Shown here: piece by piece, positions 56,107 through 64,000 of the stretch
Numbering within the stretch: position 1 is the first letter of the stretch
How the letters are laid out: the number at the start of each line of letters is the position of its first letter
From: Fulvivirga marina
GTDB lineage: Bacteria > Bacteroidota > Bacteroidia > Cytophagales > Cyclobacteriaceae
Length of the DNA stretch: 64,000 nt
Assembly (NCBI RefSeq): GCF_016775155.1
Contig: NZ_JAEUGD010000066.1
Span: 780,833 to 844,832 of the forward strand
Direction of reading: 5' to 3'
Translations under genes and position numbers: made by a program
Notes under the pieces: generated by a model
What the model was told of the DNA's origin: nothing
Seen by the model: the letters and a program-made list of their open reading frames with translations, nothing else
Database searches by the model: none

Positions 56107-57007
56107 ATTGTTGAGTTTTATGAAGGTTTAAGTTATTTTTCTCCATCTGAGAGACCAGGGCCCCCCTTACTTCTTCTACCGTGATGAGTTTCATGCATTC
56201 ATGATTGTAAACACAGCGATATTTCCAAAGGTAATAGTAGCAAGGCGAGCATGGCACATTCTTATAAATATTGATGTTGTTGCTATGACCCCAAAACACC
56301 GGACTGGAATCTCCAAACAATACAACTCCGGGTGTACCGAAAGCATTAGATACATGAGACATACCTGCATCCACGCCAATAAATCCGTCTGCCTGACTCA
56401 TCAGTGAAAATGCTTCTCTCAGAGTTGTCTTGCCTCTCCAGTCAATAGCCCCCTCCACTTTGGCTTCATCTTTAAAACCAATTTGTATAAAAGTATATTC
56501 AGGCAAAGATTTTACCAGTTCGTTCCACTTTTCAATTTCCCAAAGGTGGTTTGGTGCTACTCTGGAATGAACGTGCATTAACACTACCTTCTTATACTCC
56601 TTAAGCTTTTCTTTTGCCCAGGCTTGCTCCTCGGCCAGTAGATAAATTTCATTATCATCCTTTTCCAAGGTAATATCAAATATATCAGCAGCGATATGTT
56701 TAATGCTTTTCGAATATAGGTTTGGAGGATCTACATGCTGAAAAGAAAATACGGTATAATTAACCAGTTTCTTATTAAACAAATAAGCATACAAATGGTA
56801 TGGGTACTTCCACATAGATTTCCAATGCAGATAACGCAGAGAATCAATATGAGGATTATTGGCCAGCACCTCTAAATGATTCTTTTTCATACAATATACG
56901 ACTATATCTCTTTCCGGATCCTGTTCTTTCAAGGCTCTGATAGTAGGTGTGCAGACCAAAACATCGCCTATACCTCCCCATGAAATAAGTACCAATTCAT
57001 TCCTCAT
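56096..57007 (-). CDS. Glycosyltransferase family 9 (heptosyltransferase-like), 303 aa, copy A
   Basis: The N-terminus, LVLISWGGIGDVLVCTPTIRALK, is the GT9 nucleotide-fold start seen in ADP-heptose:LPS heptosyltransferases. The C-terminal half has DGFIGVDAGMSHVSNAFGTP and LFGDSSPVFWGH. A Cys-rich segment (CSPCYYY, CVYNHEC) follows, as in many GT9 members. The acceptor may be the peptide or a surface glycan. It is a close paralogue of the protein at 57205-58122. The start overlaps the small gene upstream by 11 bases and the stop overlaps the permease gene by 11, so the genes are tightly coupled. Confidence 0.87.
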   Translation of the reverse strand: MRNELVLISWGGIGDVLVCTPTIRALKEQDPERDIVVYCMKKNHLEVLANNPHIDSLRYLHWKSMWKYPYHLYAYLFNKKLVNYTVFSFQHVDPPNLYSKSIKHIAADIFDITLEKDDNEIYLLAEEQAWAKEKLKEYKKVVLMHVHSRVAPNHLWEIEKWNELVKSLPEYTFIQIGFKDEAKVEGAIDWRGKTTLREAFSLMSQADGFIGVDAGMSHVSNAFGTPGVVLFGDSSPVFWGHSNNINIYKNVPCSPCYYYLWKYRCVYNHECMKLITVEEVRGALVSQMEKNNLNLHKTQQYAV

Positions 57008-57203
57008 TGATCACCCATTTTAATTGGTCTATTACCATACTATTTACTCTTTTTTCAACATCAAGAAACCTGCAAATTCTCTCATTCCTTTGAAAAAAGG
57101 GCTTATTGAGCTGATCGTTGATCCCTTCATTGATCTTATCAAGCCTTTGTTGAAAATGGGCTATTCTTTCTTTAACTTCTTCTGTGTCCTTATGATTTTT
57201 CAT
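56997..57203 (-). CDS. Small hypothetical protein between two GT9 genes, 68 aa
   Basis: I do not recognise a family. The protein is highly charged and probably helical, with a heptad-like stretch (VKERIAHFQQRLDKINEGIN), no signal peptide and no membrane segment. It is called because the frame fills the gap exactly: it starts two bases after the upstream GT9 stop and overlaps the downstream GT9 start by 11 bases, as other genes here do. It could be an accessory or scaffold protein for the glycosyltransferases, which is speculation. Confidence 0.6.
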   Translation of the reverse strand: MKNHKDTEEVKERIAHFQQRLDKINEGINDQLNKPFFQRNERICRFLDVEKRVNSMVIDQLKWVINEE

Positions 57204-57204
57204 A

Positions 57205-58122
57205 TTAGAAATGCGCTGTTTTAATTTTTGACTGGTCTGCTCTCCCTACTTGTTTGATGAGTGCCTGCCTCACCTCATCTACACTTATCATATCCATGCA
57301 CTCATGATTATAAATACATTTGTTTTTAAACAAGTAGTAAAAGCATGGTGAGCAGGAAACTCCTTTGTAAATATTGAGGTTGTTATCATGCCCCCAGAAC
57401 ACAGGGGTTGAATCACCAAACAGCACTACCCCTTTTGTCCCAAAAGCATTGGTGACATGTGAGAGACTGGAGTCAACACCAACAAAAGAAGATGCATATT
57501 TGAGCAAAGCAAAAGCCTCTCGAAGTGTGCTTTTCCCTCTCCAGTCGATGGCTCCTTCTACTTTCTGTTCATCCGTGTTTCCCACCTGGATAAAGTCATA
57601 TTCCGGTAAACTCTCTACCAGAGCATTCCACTTTTCCAACTCCCAATGATGATTTTGCGATGATCTTGAGTGGACATGCACAATCACCGGAGTTTTAAAT
57701 AGGCTAAGTCTTTCTTTTGCATTTCTCTCTTCTTCTTCCGTAAGGAAAATCTCCACCTTATCGTCTTCAAGCTTCAGGTCAAAAATATCTGCCACAATAT
57801 TCTTCACACTTTTGCGATAAATATGGGTAGGCGCCACCGGCTGAAAGAAGAGGTAAGTGTATGTTTCTCTATGCTTCCGCTTATGTAAATACTTATAAAA
57901 ATGTACAGGGTGCTTCATTAAGGTTCTTGTCTTTAAGCTCCTCAATGAATCAATATAAGGATTATGTTTAAATACACTATAATGTTTTGGCCCAAGGTGG
58001 TATAAGATGATCTTTCTTTTAGGGTCTTGTCTCTTAAGCTCTCTCAAAGTTGGCGTGCAGACTATAGCATCACCAATGCCTCCCCATGAAACCAAAACAA
58101 GTTCACTTTTCTTTTTTTCCAT
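57205..58122 (-). CDS. Glycosyltransferase family 9 (heptosyltransferase-like), 305 aa, copy B
   Basis: This is a paralogue of the GT9 at 56096-57007 with the same landmarks: LVLVSWGGIGDAIVCTPTLRELK, GVDSSLSHVTNAFGTKGVVLFGDS, VFWGHDNN and CSPCFYY followed by CIYNHEC. A local duplication with the small gene between the copies is the simplest history. GT9 enzymes are best known from LPS core synthesis and are rare in NRPS clusters. Placement between the oxygenase and the permease suggests glycosylation of the peptide or of an envelope target that protects the producer. Donor and acceptor are unknown. Confidence 0.87.
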   Translation of the reverse strand: MEKKKSELVLVSWGGIGDAIVCTPTLRELKRQDPKRKIILYHLGPKHYSVFKHNPYIDSLRSLKTRTLMKHPVHFYKYLHKRKHRETYTYLFFQPVAPTHIYRKSVKNIVADIFDLKLEDDKVEIFLTEEEERNAKERLSLFKTPVIVHVHSRSSQNHHWELEKWNALVESLPEYDFIQVGNTDEQKVEGAIDWRGKSTLREAFALLKYASSFVGVDSSLSHVTNAFGTKGVVLFGDSTPVFWGHDNNLNIYKGVSCSPCFYYLFKNKCIYNHECMDMISVDEVRQALIKQVGRADQSKIKTAHF

Positions 58123-58150
58123 ACTTTAGATTCAATTCAATTATACGTCA

Positions 58151-59371
58151 TTAAACTATTCTGGACCCTGTTACAGGTGTATAGCCAAAAGCATTTTGTG
58201 CCAGTTGCTGCATTTTCCCATCGAGTTTCTCCAGCTCTTTATACTCAAATACATACCTCAAAAACTCTTTGGTCAACTTACCTTCAGCATCTGTCCAGCC
58301 GCAAGCCAACAATTCATTAAAAAACTGTTTGTCAGCATGATACATATCCAAATTCACTCCTACCCAGAGATCTCTCTTGAAATACCCCCGGATAAACCAC
58401 CTGTCTTTTTTGTTAAAATCAGGAATATACCCTGTTCTGGTATGGCACGTCCTGCTGTTGTTAAGTATCAAAAGGCTTCCAGGCTGCAGTATGGTACCCA
58501 CAGAATTATCTTCTATGAACTGCTCCAAACTGTGCATCCAATCTACAGAATCCTGATCAATACAATCAATACCGTTAAAATTCAGGTTCAATTCAACCAT
58601 ACCTTCTTTAATAGCCAGTGGCGACATTGATGAGTGATGCGGAGTACCCATAGGGATACCTTCAGCCTCCATCTTAAGATAAAGGTCGGGTGCCTTTAAT
58701 CTGAACTTGCCTTCCATTTTACCCGCTTCTTCATACCATTTAGTTCCTTTCAGCTGGTTAGCTGAAAACACTAATGTTTTTGCATTCTGTGCACTTCTAA
58801 TACCTGCTAATATCAGGAAATCAGGTCTTTTTCGGTGCCAGGTACTTTCGCAATGAAAGGGGAAATCATTAGAGTATCCTCCCGCACCACGCTGATCCTT
58901 AAGCTTTAACACGGGTACAATGTTGTCAATTAATGGAGCCATTCCCCAACCTTCCTGACGAAAATTAAATGGCTCGGTGTTCGTCAGATTTCCAAATGCC
59001 ATGAGCATAGCTTCGGTAACAAAGGTTTTCTTATACTCCGGAGAAAGTGATCCTCCCTTCTCAGGTGTATCAGGCAAATCGGGATCCATAGGCAATCCGC
59101 TAATCAATACAGCCCCATACCCCTCATAAAGCTCATGGTCAATAAGCTTTCTACTCTCTGAGGAGAGTAAGTCAGACAGCTTCTTTGCCTCAGAAATGAA
59201 CTTTTCCTGCTCATTCATCCTGTAAGGGTTATAAGGTATCTTCAGGGAAGCCTCGAAAAGCCTCCCCCTCTCGTCTGCAGAAACAGTGACAATGGCTTGT
59301 TCGGGTAAGTCCTCAATATTCTCTCTTGAATAATTAAAAGGGACGGCAGTTCGGTAATCGATCCAGTTCAT
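58151..59371 (-). CDS. Fe(II)/2-oxoglutarate oxygenase, AsnO/VioC-like amino-acid beta-hydroxylase, 406 aa
   Basis: This is a TauD/clavaminate-synthase-type oxygenase. The iron ligands are visible: His173 and Glu175 in FPFHCESTWHRKRPDF, and distal His310 in NNSRTCHTRTGYIPDF. The 2-oxoglutarate-binding Arg is probably in DRWFIRGYF (near 324-328). The RPDFLIL and DRW(F/L) context matches free amino-acid hydroxylases such as AsnO, which makes 3-hydroxyasparagine for CDA, and VioC. The adjacent NRPS carries an Asn-type A domain, so beta-hydroxylation of Asn, free or PCP-bound, is the leading guess. Another residue of the peptide is also possible. It lies 24 bases after a sulfotransferase gene. 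Confidence 0.85.
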   Translation of the reverse strand: MNWIDYRTAVPFNYSRENIEDLPEQAIVTVSADERGRLFEASLKIPYNPYRMNEQEKFISEAKKLSDLLSSESRKLIDHELYEGYGAVLISGLPMDPDLPDTPEKGGSLSPEYKKTFVTEAMLMAFGNLTNTEPFNFRQEGWGMAPLIDNIVPVLKLKDQRGAGGYSNDFPFHCESTWHRKRPDFLILAGIRSAQNAKTLVFSANQLKGTKWYEEAGKMEGKFRLKAPDLYLKMEAEGIPMGTPHHSSMSPLAIKEGMVELNLNFNGIDCIDQDSVDWMHSLEQFIEDNSVGTILQPGSLLILNNSRTCHTRTGYIPDFNKKDRWFIRGYFKRDLWVGVNLDMYHADKQFFNELLACGWTDAEGKLTKEFLRYVFEYKELEKLDGKMQQLAQNAFGYTPVTGSRIV

Positions 59372-59395
59372 ATAGTTATGATAAATAATATCTCT

Positions 59396-60082
59396 TTAGT
59401 AGTCGTAGTTTAAATACCTGATCTCTCTTGCAAAGATTTTGGAAACCCACTCTGCTTCGCTTTCAGACAATACTTCGGTGTACCTCCTTCGGTCTTTCCT
59501 TGTATGCGATTTAGCCCTTTCCAAAGGCAGCTCAATGGGTGTATCAAGGCCTAAAACATCTCCAATATGCTTTAGCGACTCCTCCATTTCTTCGTATTTA
59601 TAAATTTTATCTACTACAGGTATTGAGTCAATAGTATAAAGATTAAACCCTCTTATTTTCGACCCCATACCTGTTTCAATAAATTCTTTAACAGTATTTT
59701 GTTTATGTAAATGTCTCGTCCAATAGTACCATGATATTATCTTATCATATGGGTTCCTTTCAAAGCAAAACTTATAGTAACTATTCCACACATCTACATC
59801 TACAAACCTCATAATGTCTGATGCCGCCATGTGATCATAGAAGACCGTACGTTTCCGGGTATATATAAATTCCAGCCAGTCAAGTTTAGAATATTTACTG
59901 AATGGCACCCTGATATTTTGTGGTCCTCTATAACCTAGCTTTTTTCTGATCTTTTCATCCGTATGGACTGAGGAAATTATATCATGCTCACCACAAAACT
60001 TAGACAAGGCAATCTCAACACTAGTACTTGCTGTTTTCTGAGTTTTGATAAATATAAATCTATGTTTATGGGAAATGATCAT
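59396..60082 (-). CDS. Sulfotransferase-family protein, 228 aa
   Basis: It starts MIISHKHRFIFIKTQKTASTS, with KTASTS as the likely PAPS 5'-phosphosulfate loop. FCFERNPYDKIISWYYW is the probable 3'-phosphate segment with Arg and Ser. It is shorter than, and divergent from, the tandem pair at 30851-32585 but starts in the same way. It sits between the Asn-type NRPS and the oxygenase, with one base separating it from the NRPS stop. That suggests sulfation of a hydroxyl on the peptide, perhaps the one the oxygenase installs. The acceptor is inferred only. Confidence 0.82.
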   Translation of the reverse strand: MIISHKHRFIFIKTQKTASTSVEIALSKFCGEHDIISSVHTDEKIRKKLGYRGPQNIRVPFSKYSKLDWLEFIYTRKRTVFYDHMAASDIMRFVDVDVWNSYYKFCFERNPYDKIISWYYWTRHLHKQNTVKEFIETGMGSKIRGFNLYTIDSIPVVDKIYKYEEMEESLKHIGDVLGLDTPIELPLERAKSHTRKDRRRYTEVLSESEAEWVSKIFAREIRYLNYDY

Positions 60083-60083
60083 A

Positions 60084-63000
60084 TTAAAGCTTTATGGTTT
60101 CATACTCCTCCTGATCAACCAACTCATTTTGTCTGTTGAGCTCAATGAATTGCGATAGCTTCGCGACAGTAGTCAACTCAAAGAATGCCGTTACCGACAC
60201 ATCTATTTTAAGGCGCTTTCTGATAACTGAAATGATACTTATCGCCAGCAACGAATTACCTCCAATACTGAAGAACTCATCATTAACTCCTACCGTTTCC
60301 AACTCAAGAAACTCTTTCCATATATCCATCAGTTCCTGTTGCAATTCATTTTCAGCCGCTTGATAGTCATCGGTAGAAATACTATGCTTTTCTAATTCCA
60401 GCAGCGTTTTTCTATCCACTTTTCCATTAATGGTCAATGGTATCTCTTCGACTTCTATTATCCTGTCAGGGATCATATAGGCCGGCAGGTTGTCTTTCAG
60501 GTAAGTCATTAACTTTTCTCTTGAGTATTGGCCTTGCGTGACGACATAACCAGAAAGATATGTGCTATCTGTGCTCTTATTTATTGAAGTTAAAACAACA
60601 GCCTGGTTAACTCCTTCAGCGCTATTAATTACTTTCTCTACTTCACCCAGTTCAACCCTATAGCCTCTGACTTTCACCTGATGGTCTTTTCTACCTAAAA
60701 ATTCCAGATTCCCATCGCCTCTCATTTTCACCAAATCGCCAGACTTAAACAGTTGACCCTCTGCGAAAGGATTGTCTACAAACCTTTCCTGGGTCAGCAC
60801 ATCGTTATTCCAGTAACCCCTGGCCACCTGAACTCCGCCAATGTACAACTCTCCAACCGCACCCTTCATCACCGGCTCCATGCTTTCATTCAGTACATAT
60901 AACTGAACGTTAGCCATTGGCTTACCAATGGGAATATTAGTATAGTCATCAAAGCTTTCATTTTGAAGGCTAAACACTGCACATCCTACCGTAGCTTCGG
61001 TCGGACCATATTCATTGTATACCCGAATATCCTGACCTACAACGTTAAGCACTTTCAAATGCCTGTTGGTCAATTGCTCACCTCCTACTACATAATTACG
61101 GGTACCTGCAAATACTGACGGATCCTGCTCCAATAACAGCAGGTGTGCCGGCGTGAGCTTAATAAAGCCAAACGGATCATTCTGCCTGGTAATCTCCCGG
61201 TCAAAAACTTCAGCCTCCTTCGGTGATATAATGATGCTTTTACCACTTACCAACGGTGTAAATACTGCAGTCAGCGATGCATCAAATACACTTGACATGA
61301 AGCTATAGCTACCACTAGTGGCATCATCAGTCATATACAACTCCTTACTATTTAAAACATAGTTTGCAAGGTTTCTATGTTCAACCATTACCCCTTTTGG
61401 CTTTCCGGTAGAACCTGAAGTGTAAATGATGTAAGCCAATTGATCAGACTGTGCTCCCGGAAGTTCACCTGAATGATCTTTTATTTCACTTTCAGCCAGG
61501 TGGATCACTCGTAAATCCGTACGCTTTATAAGATGATCATAAGCAGGGTCTGCAATAATGGCCTTAGCCGACAGATCTTCAAGAATATAAGCAATTCGCT
61601 CTTCGGGCTGCTCAGGATCTATGGGTACATATACCAACCCAGCCTTCATGATTGCCAACACCGATATCACAAGGTCTGAACTTCTGTCCATCAACACAGG
61701 TACGGGAGAGTTTTCGGCACCTCCCAAATAACTCAGGAGATTATGCGCCAGCTCGTCCGACTTTTTATCAAGCTCGGCATAGGTCATCGTGTGTCCTTTA
61801 TAAACAACTGCCTGTTCCTGAGGATGTAATCTTGCCTGCTCCCTAAAGAAGTCTGGTATGGTCTTATCCAGCGGATAATCTGCTGAAGTTTGATTAAAGT
61901 CAAAAAGCAGCTGATTTCTCTCGGCCGGAGTAAGCAGCTTCAATTCATTGATCTTGCTGCTGTCCCTGTTTATGATTTGCGTCAATACCTGATGGAACTT
62001 CTCAGTGATCAGCTTCACCGTTGCCGGGTCCAGTAAATTGGTATTGTAAAAGAAGTGGGCATTGATCTCTTCAAAAGCACCTATGGTAATATAAAGTGGA
62101 TAGTTAGACTGCTCCTGCACATAAACTTCTTCTACCTTCAGCTTCCAGTCCTGCGCATCCAATACTTTGGACAACGGGAAGTTTTGGAATGCCATAATAC
62201 TATCAAACAGGTCGCCCTGCACCCCTACCAGCCCCTGGATCTCATTCAAAGACTGGTATTGATAATTCCTTGAGTTAACCTGATCATTCTGAATACCTGT
62301 CAACCAGGGCAGAATTTCATCTGACTTTTGCAATGATGAACGTAACGGTAATGTATTGATGTACATACCTACTCTTTTTTCAACCGAAGGAATATCTTCC
62401 GGCCTACCCGAGACAACCACACCAAATGTGACATCGCGCTGACCTGTAAATTGATGCAATAAATAGGCCCAGGTTCCCTGCATCAGTGTATTAACCGTAA
62501 GTCTGTGACGTCTTGCAAATGACCTGATAGCCTCAGTGGTTTGTTTATCTATGTTCAGATTTATCTCCTTATAGGTTCCTGCTCCTTTGTTACGCAGTGA
62601 AGATGATTCGATAAATGGCAACAGTGTACCTACTTCTATCTCTTCCAGATAGCTTTGCCAATATTCGGCGGCTCCTGAATTATCCTGCGACTCTATGAAT
62701 CTTATATAATCTTCATATTTATCCTCCTCTTTGATTTGATGGTTTACTCCATTAACGGAGATATCGTAGTAAGTCAAAAACTCCTCCATCAGTATGGGCA
62801 GTGACCACCCATCATGCAGCAAGTGGTGAGATGTCCACAACATGCGCGTATGAGTTTCATTTAGTCTTATAAGCGTCACCCTCATCAATGGGGCTTTATC
62901 GAAACGAAAACCTTGCTGCAAATCTGCCTCTTCGATCTTCTCAACTCTACCAATCAGCTCATCCTGCTCAAGTGAGGTAAGGTCTATCACCTCGATAGGT

Positions 63001-64000
63001 AGTGAAGCTGTTTTATGTACACACTGTACCGGTATACTGAACACATCGTGATGGAAGGTGCTACGGAAAATAGTATGCTTTTGCAACAGGTACTCCCAGG
63101 TCTGCTTGTGGGCCTGTTCATCCAGATTGACGATATCGCATTTCAACTGGTTACGGTAAGTAGCGGCATTCTCATCATAAAGGCTATGAAATAGCATACC
63201 TGATTGTAATGCACTTAGTCTATAACAGCTCTGTATCGACGATCTTCTGGTAGCTCCATTGTCAAGATGGCCATCCAGGAATTCGTCAAAGTCATCGATG
63301 CTAACCTCTTTAGATAGTCCGAAATCTGCCGGACTAAACTGAGGGTCTACCCCTTTCAGGGCAGCAGCATTTGACAAGAAATGTTCGATGCTTGCGGTCA
63401 GCTTATCAGTCAAAGAAGCCATGTCAACCTCTCCATATTTTGCAGGATCGTATAGCAGCTCAAGCTGTAGCTTTTCGCCTTCAATTCTGCATGCAATGAT
63501 AAGCTGCTCATGACCATAGCTTCCAGGTGCGGCATCAAAACAGGCTCTTTCAGACGCCAGACTTACAGGACCTTCCTCCTGTTGGTATGCTCCATAAAAT
63601 TTAAACCTGATATCCCACGGGTTATTTCCGCTACCCTTTTTGTCAGCATAAGCTGAGTAGGTAAGTGCCATTTCCGGGTTCTGCCTGTTAAACGACTTCA
63701 CCAACTTAAGAGCATGTCCAGCATCATTAGCTGTGGTTTTCAGCATAAATGGGTACGCTGAATGAAGTTGTCCCGTTGCTCCTGAGTCGCTCTCAACACC
63801 AATAACCAACTGCTCATCACCTTTCCACTGGCCCAGTGTACCGTAGATAGCTGATAATAGTATCTCGGTGTCGTTTGCATGGTATACCTCTCGATAAAGG
63901 TTTAACGATGTTGACAGATTTTCATCAGCGATAGATTGTTTATATACCTGATAGGTTTTTTCACTTTTCGCCTGACCGGCTTCCTTGCCCTGGATCTGGC
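60084..64000 (-). CDS. NRPS (E-like)-C-A(Asn)-PCP, N-terminus beyond right edge
   Basis: The frame is open to base 64000; reading upstream of a TTG at 63807-63809 continues without a stop, so that TTG is not the start. The visible part opens with the C-terminal half of an epimerase-like domain (to about 63300), in which the usual RTVGWFT region is replaced by GQLHSAYPFML. A condensation domain follows with YRLSALQSGMLFHSL and HHLLHDG (near 62810). The A domain has YTSGSTGKPKG (near 61410) and YGPTEAT, pocket D-A-T-K-V-G-E-V-G-K, close to the Asn code DLTKLGEVGK. A10 Lys is in TINGKVDRK, and the PCP has FFSIGGNSL near 60260. There is no TE, so the chain passes on, probably to the three-module NRPS at 43915-53613. 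It begins the visible part of the right unit. Confidence 0.93.
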   Translation of the reverse strand, partial: QIQGKEAGQAKSEKTYQVYKQSIADENLSTSLNLYREVYHANDTEILLSAIYGTLGQWKGDEQLVIGVESDSGATGQLHSAYPFMLKTTANDAGHALKLVKSFNRQNPEMALTYSAYADKKGSGNNPWDIRFKFYGAYQQEEGPVSLASERACFDAAPGSYGHEQLIIACRIEGEKLQLELLYDPAKYGEVDMASLTDKLTASIEHFLSNAAALKGVDPQFSPADFGLSKEVSIDDFDEFLDGHLDNGATRRSSIQSCYRLSALQSGMLFHSLYDENAATYRNQLKCDIVNLDEQAHKQTWEYLLQKHTIFRSTFHHDVFSIPVQCVHKTASLPIEVIDLTSLEQDELIGRVEKIEEADLQQGFRFDKAPLMRVTLIRLNETHTRMLWTSHHLLHDGWSLPILMEEFLTYYDISVNGVNHQIKEEDKYEDYIRFIESQDNSGAAEYWQSYLEEIEVGTLLPFIESSSLRNKGAGTYKEINLNIDKQTTEAIRSFARRHRLTVNTLMQGTWAYLLHQFTGQRDVTFGVVVSGRPEDIPSVEKRVGMYINTLPLRSSLQKSDEILPWLTGIQNDQVNSRNYQYQSLNEIQGLVGVQGDLFDSIMAFQNFPLSKVLDAQDWKLKVEEVYVQEQSNYPLYITIGAFEEINAHFFYNTNLLDPATVKLITEKFHQVLTQIINRDSSKINELKLLTPAERNQLLFDFNQTSADYPLDKTIPDFFREQARLHPQEQAVVYKGHTMTYAELDKKSDELAHNLLSYLGGAENSPVPVLMDRSSDLVISVLAIMKAGLVYVPIDPEQPEERIAYILEDLSAKAIIADPAYDHLIKRTDLRVIHLAESEIKDHSGELPGAQSDQLAYIIYTSGSTGKPKGVMVEHRNLANYVLNSKELYMTDDATSGSYSFMSSVFDASLTAVFTPLVSGKSIIISPKEAEVFDREITRQNDPFGFIKLTPAHLLLLEQDPSVFAGTRNYVVGGEQLTNRHLKVLNVVGQDIRVYNEYGPTEATVGCAVFSLQNESFDDYTNIPIGKPMANVQLYVLNESMEPVMKGAVGELYIGGVQVARGYWNNDVLTQERFVDNPFAEGQLFKSGDLVKMRGDGNLEFLGRKDHQVKVRGYRVELGEVEKVINSAEGVNQAVVLTSINKSTDSTYLSGYVVTQGQYSREKLMTYLKDNLPAYMIPDRIIEVEEIPLTINGKVDRKTLLELEKHSISTDDYQAAENELQQELMDIWKEFLELETVGVNDEFFSIGGNSLLAISIISVIRKRLKIDVSVTAFFELTTVAKLSQFIELNRQNELVDQEEYETIKL

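Noticed and set aside
58196-58630. 144-codon plus-strand frame
   Set aside because: It is antisense to the C-terminal half of the oxygenase gene, including its distal His motif.
63807-63809. TTG as start codon of the right-edge NRPS
   Set aside because: The frame continues upstream without a stop to base 64000 and encodes more of the same E-like domain, so the true start is outside the window.
1-64000. CRISPR arrays, tRNA/rRNA genes, insertion sequences
   Set aside because: No regular repeat-spacer pattern, RNA-gene-like sequence or transposase frame was noticed; repeats found are homologous A, C and PCP motifs.

Overview
The window is one long block of biosynthetic genes, all on the minus strand, from an AT-rich genome (about 40% G+C by eye). 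Bacteroidota (a Cytophagales-like bacterium) is the likely source. Supporting signs are two roughly 800-residue FtsX/MacB-type permeases without an adjacent ATPase, a UpxY-like NusG paralogue, TubC-type docking domains, a lipobox M1 peptidase, and a promoter with a TAnnTTTG -7 and TTTG -33 element. The organism is an inference.

Right unit (right edge to about 36.5 kb, read leftwards): an NRPS that runs off the right edge (degenerate E-like, C, A predicted Asn, PCP), a sulfotransferase, an AsnO/VioC-like Fe(II)/2-oxoglutarate oxygenase, two GT9 glycosyltransferases flanking a 68-residue protein, an FtsX permease, a three-module NRPS, a terminal NRPS with thioesterase, and an M1 peptidase lipoprotein. 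This looks like a hydroxylated, possibly sulfated and glycosylated, peptide pathway. A candidate terminator follows the peptidase gene.

Left unit (about 36.0 kb to the left edge and beyond): a promoter with three AAATATTT palindromes upstream, then a NusG paralogue. Next come the genes for two special ACP-bound extender units: hydroxymalonyl-ACP (FkbH-like, ACP, acyl-CoA dehydrogenase) and aminomalonyl-ACP (Ser adenylation enzyme, ACP, acyl-CoA dehydrogenase), with one shared 3-hydroxyacyl-CoA dehydrogenase. Two sulfotransferases sit in the middle. An FtsX permease and the assembly line follow: C-A(Asn)-PCP; KS-AT-KR-KR-ACP-Cy-A(Ser)-PCP-C-A(Ser)-PCP; docking-C-A(Ser/Thr-like)-PCP; and KS-AT-KR running off the left edge. 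The logic resembles zwittermicin A (both extender units) and colibactin (aminomalonyl), but the architecture differs from both.

The two most unusual observations are interrupted adenylation domains. In the NRPS at 20153-24427, a PP-loop ATPase (SGGKDS) with two CxxC pairs sits between A8 and A9 of an Asn-type A domain. In the NRPS at 38303-43918, a complete second A domain (Lys-like code) is nested between A8 and A9 of a Ser-like A domain, leaving two successive A9-A10 segments and a single PCP.

Domain assignments come from reading motifs directly. A-domain specificities come from hand alignment to the ten GrsA pocket positions and are predictions.
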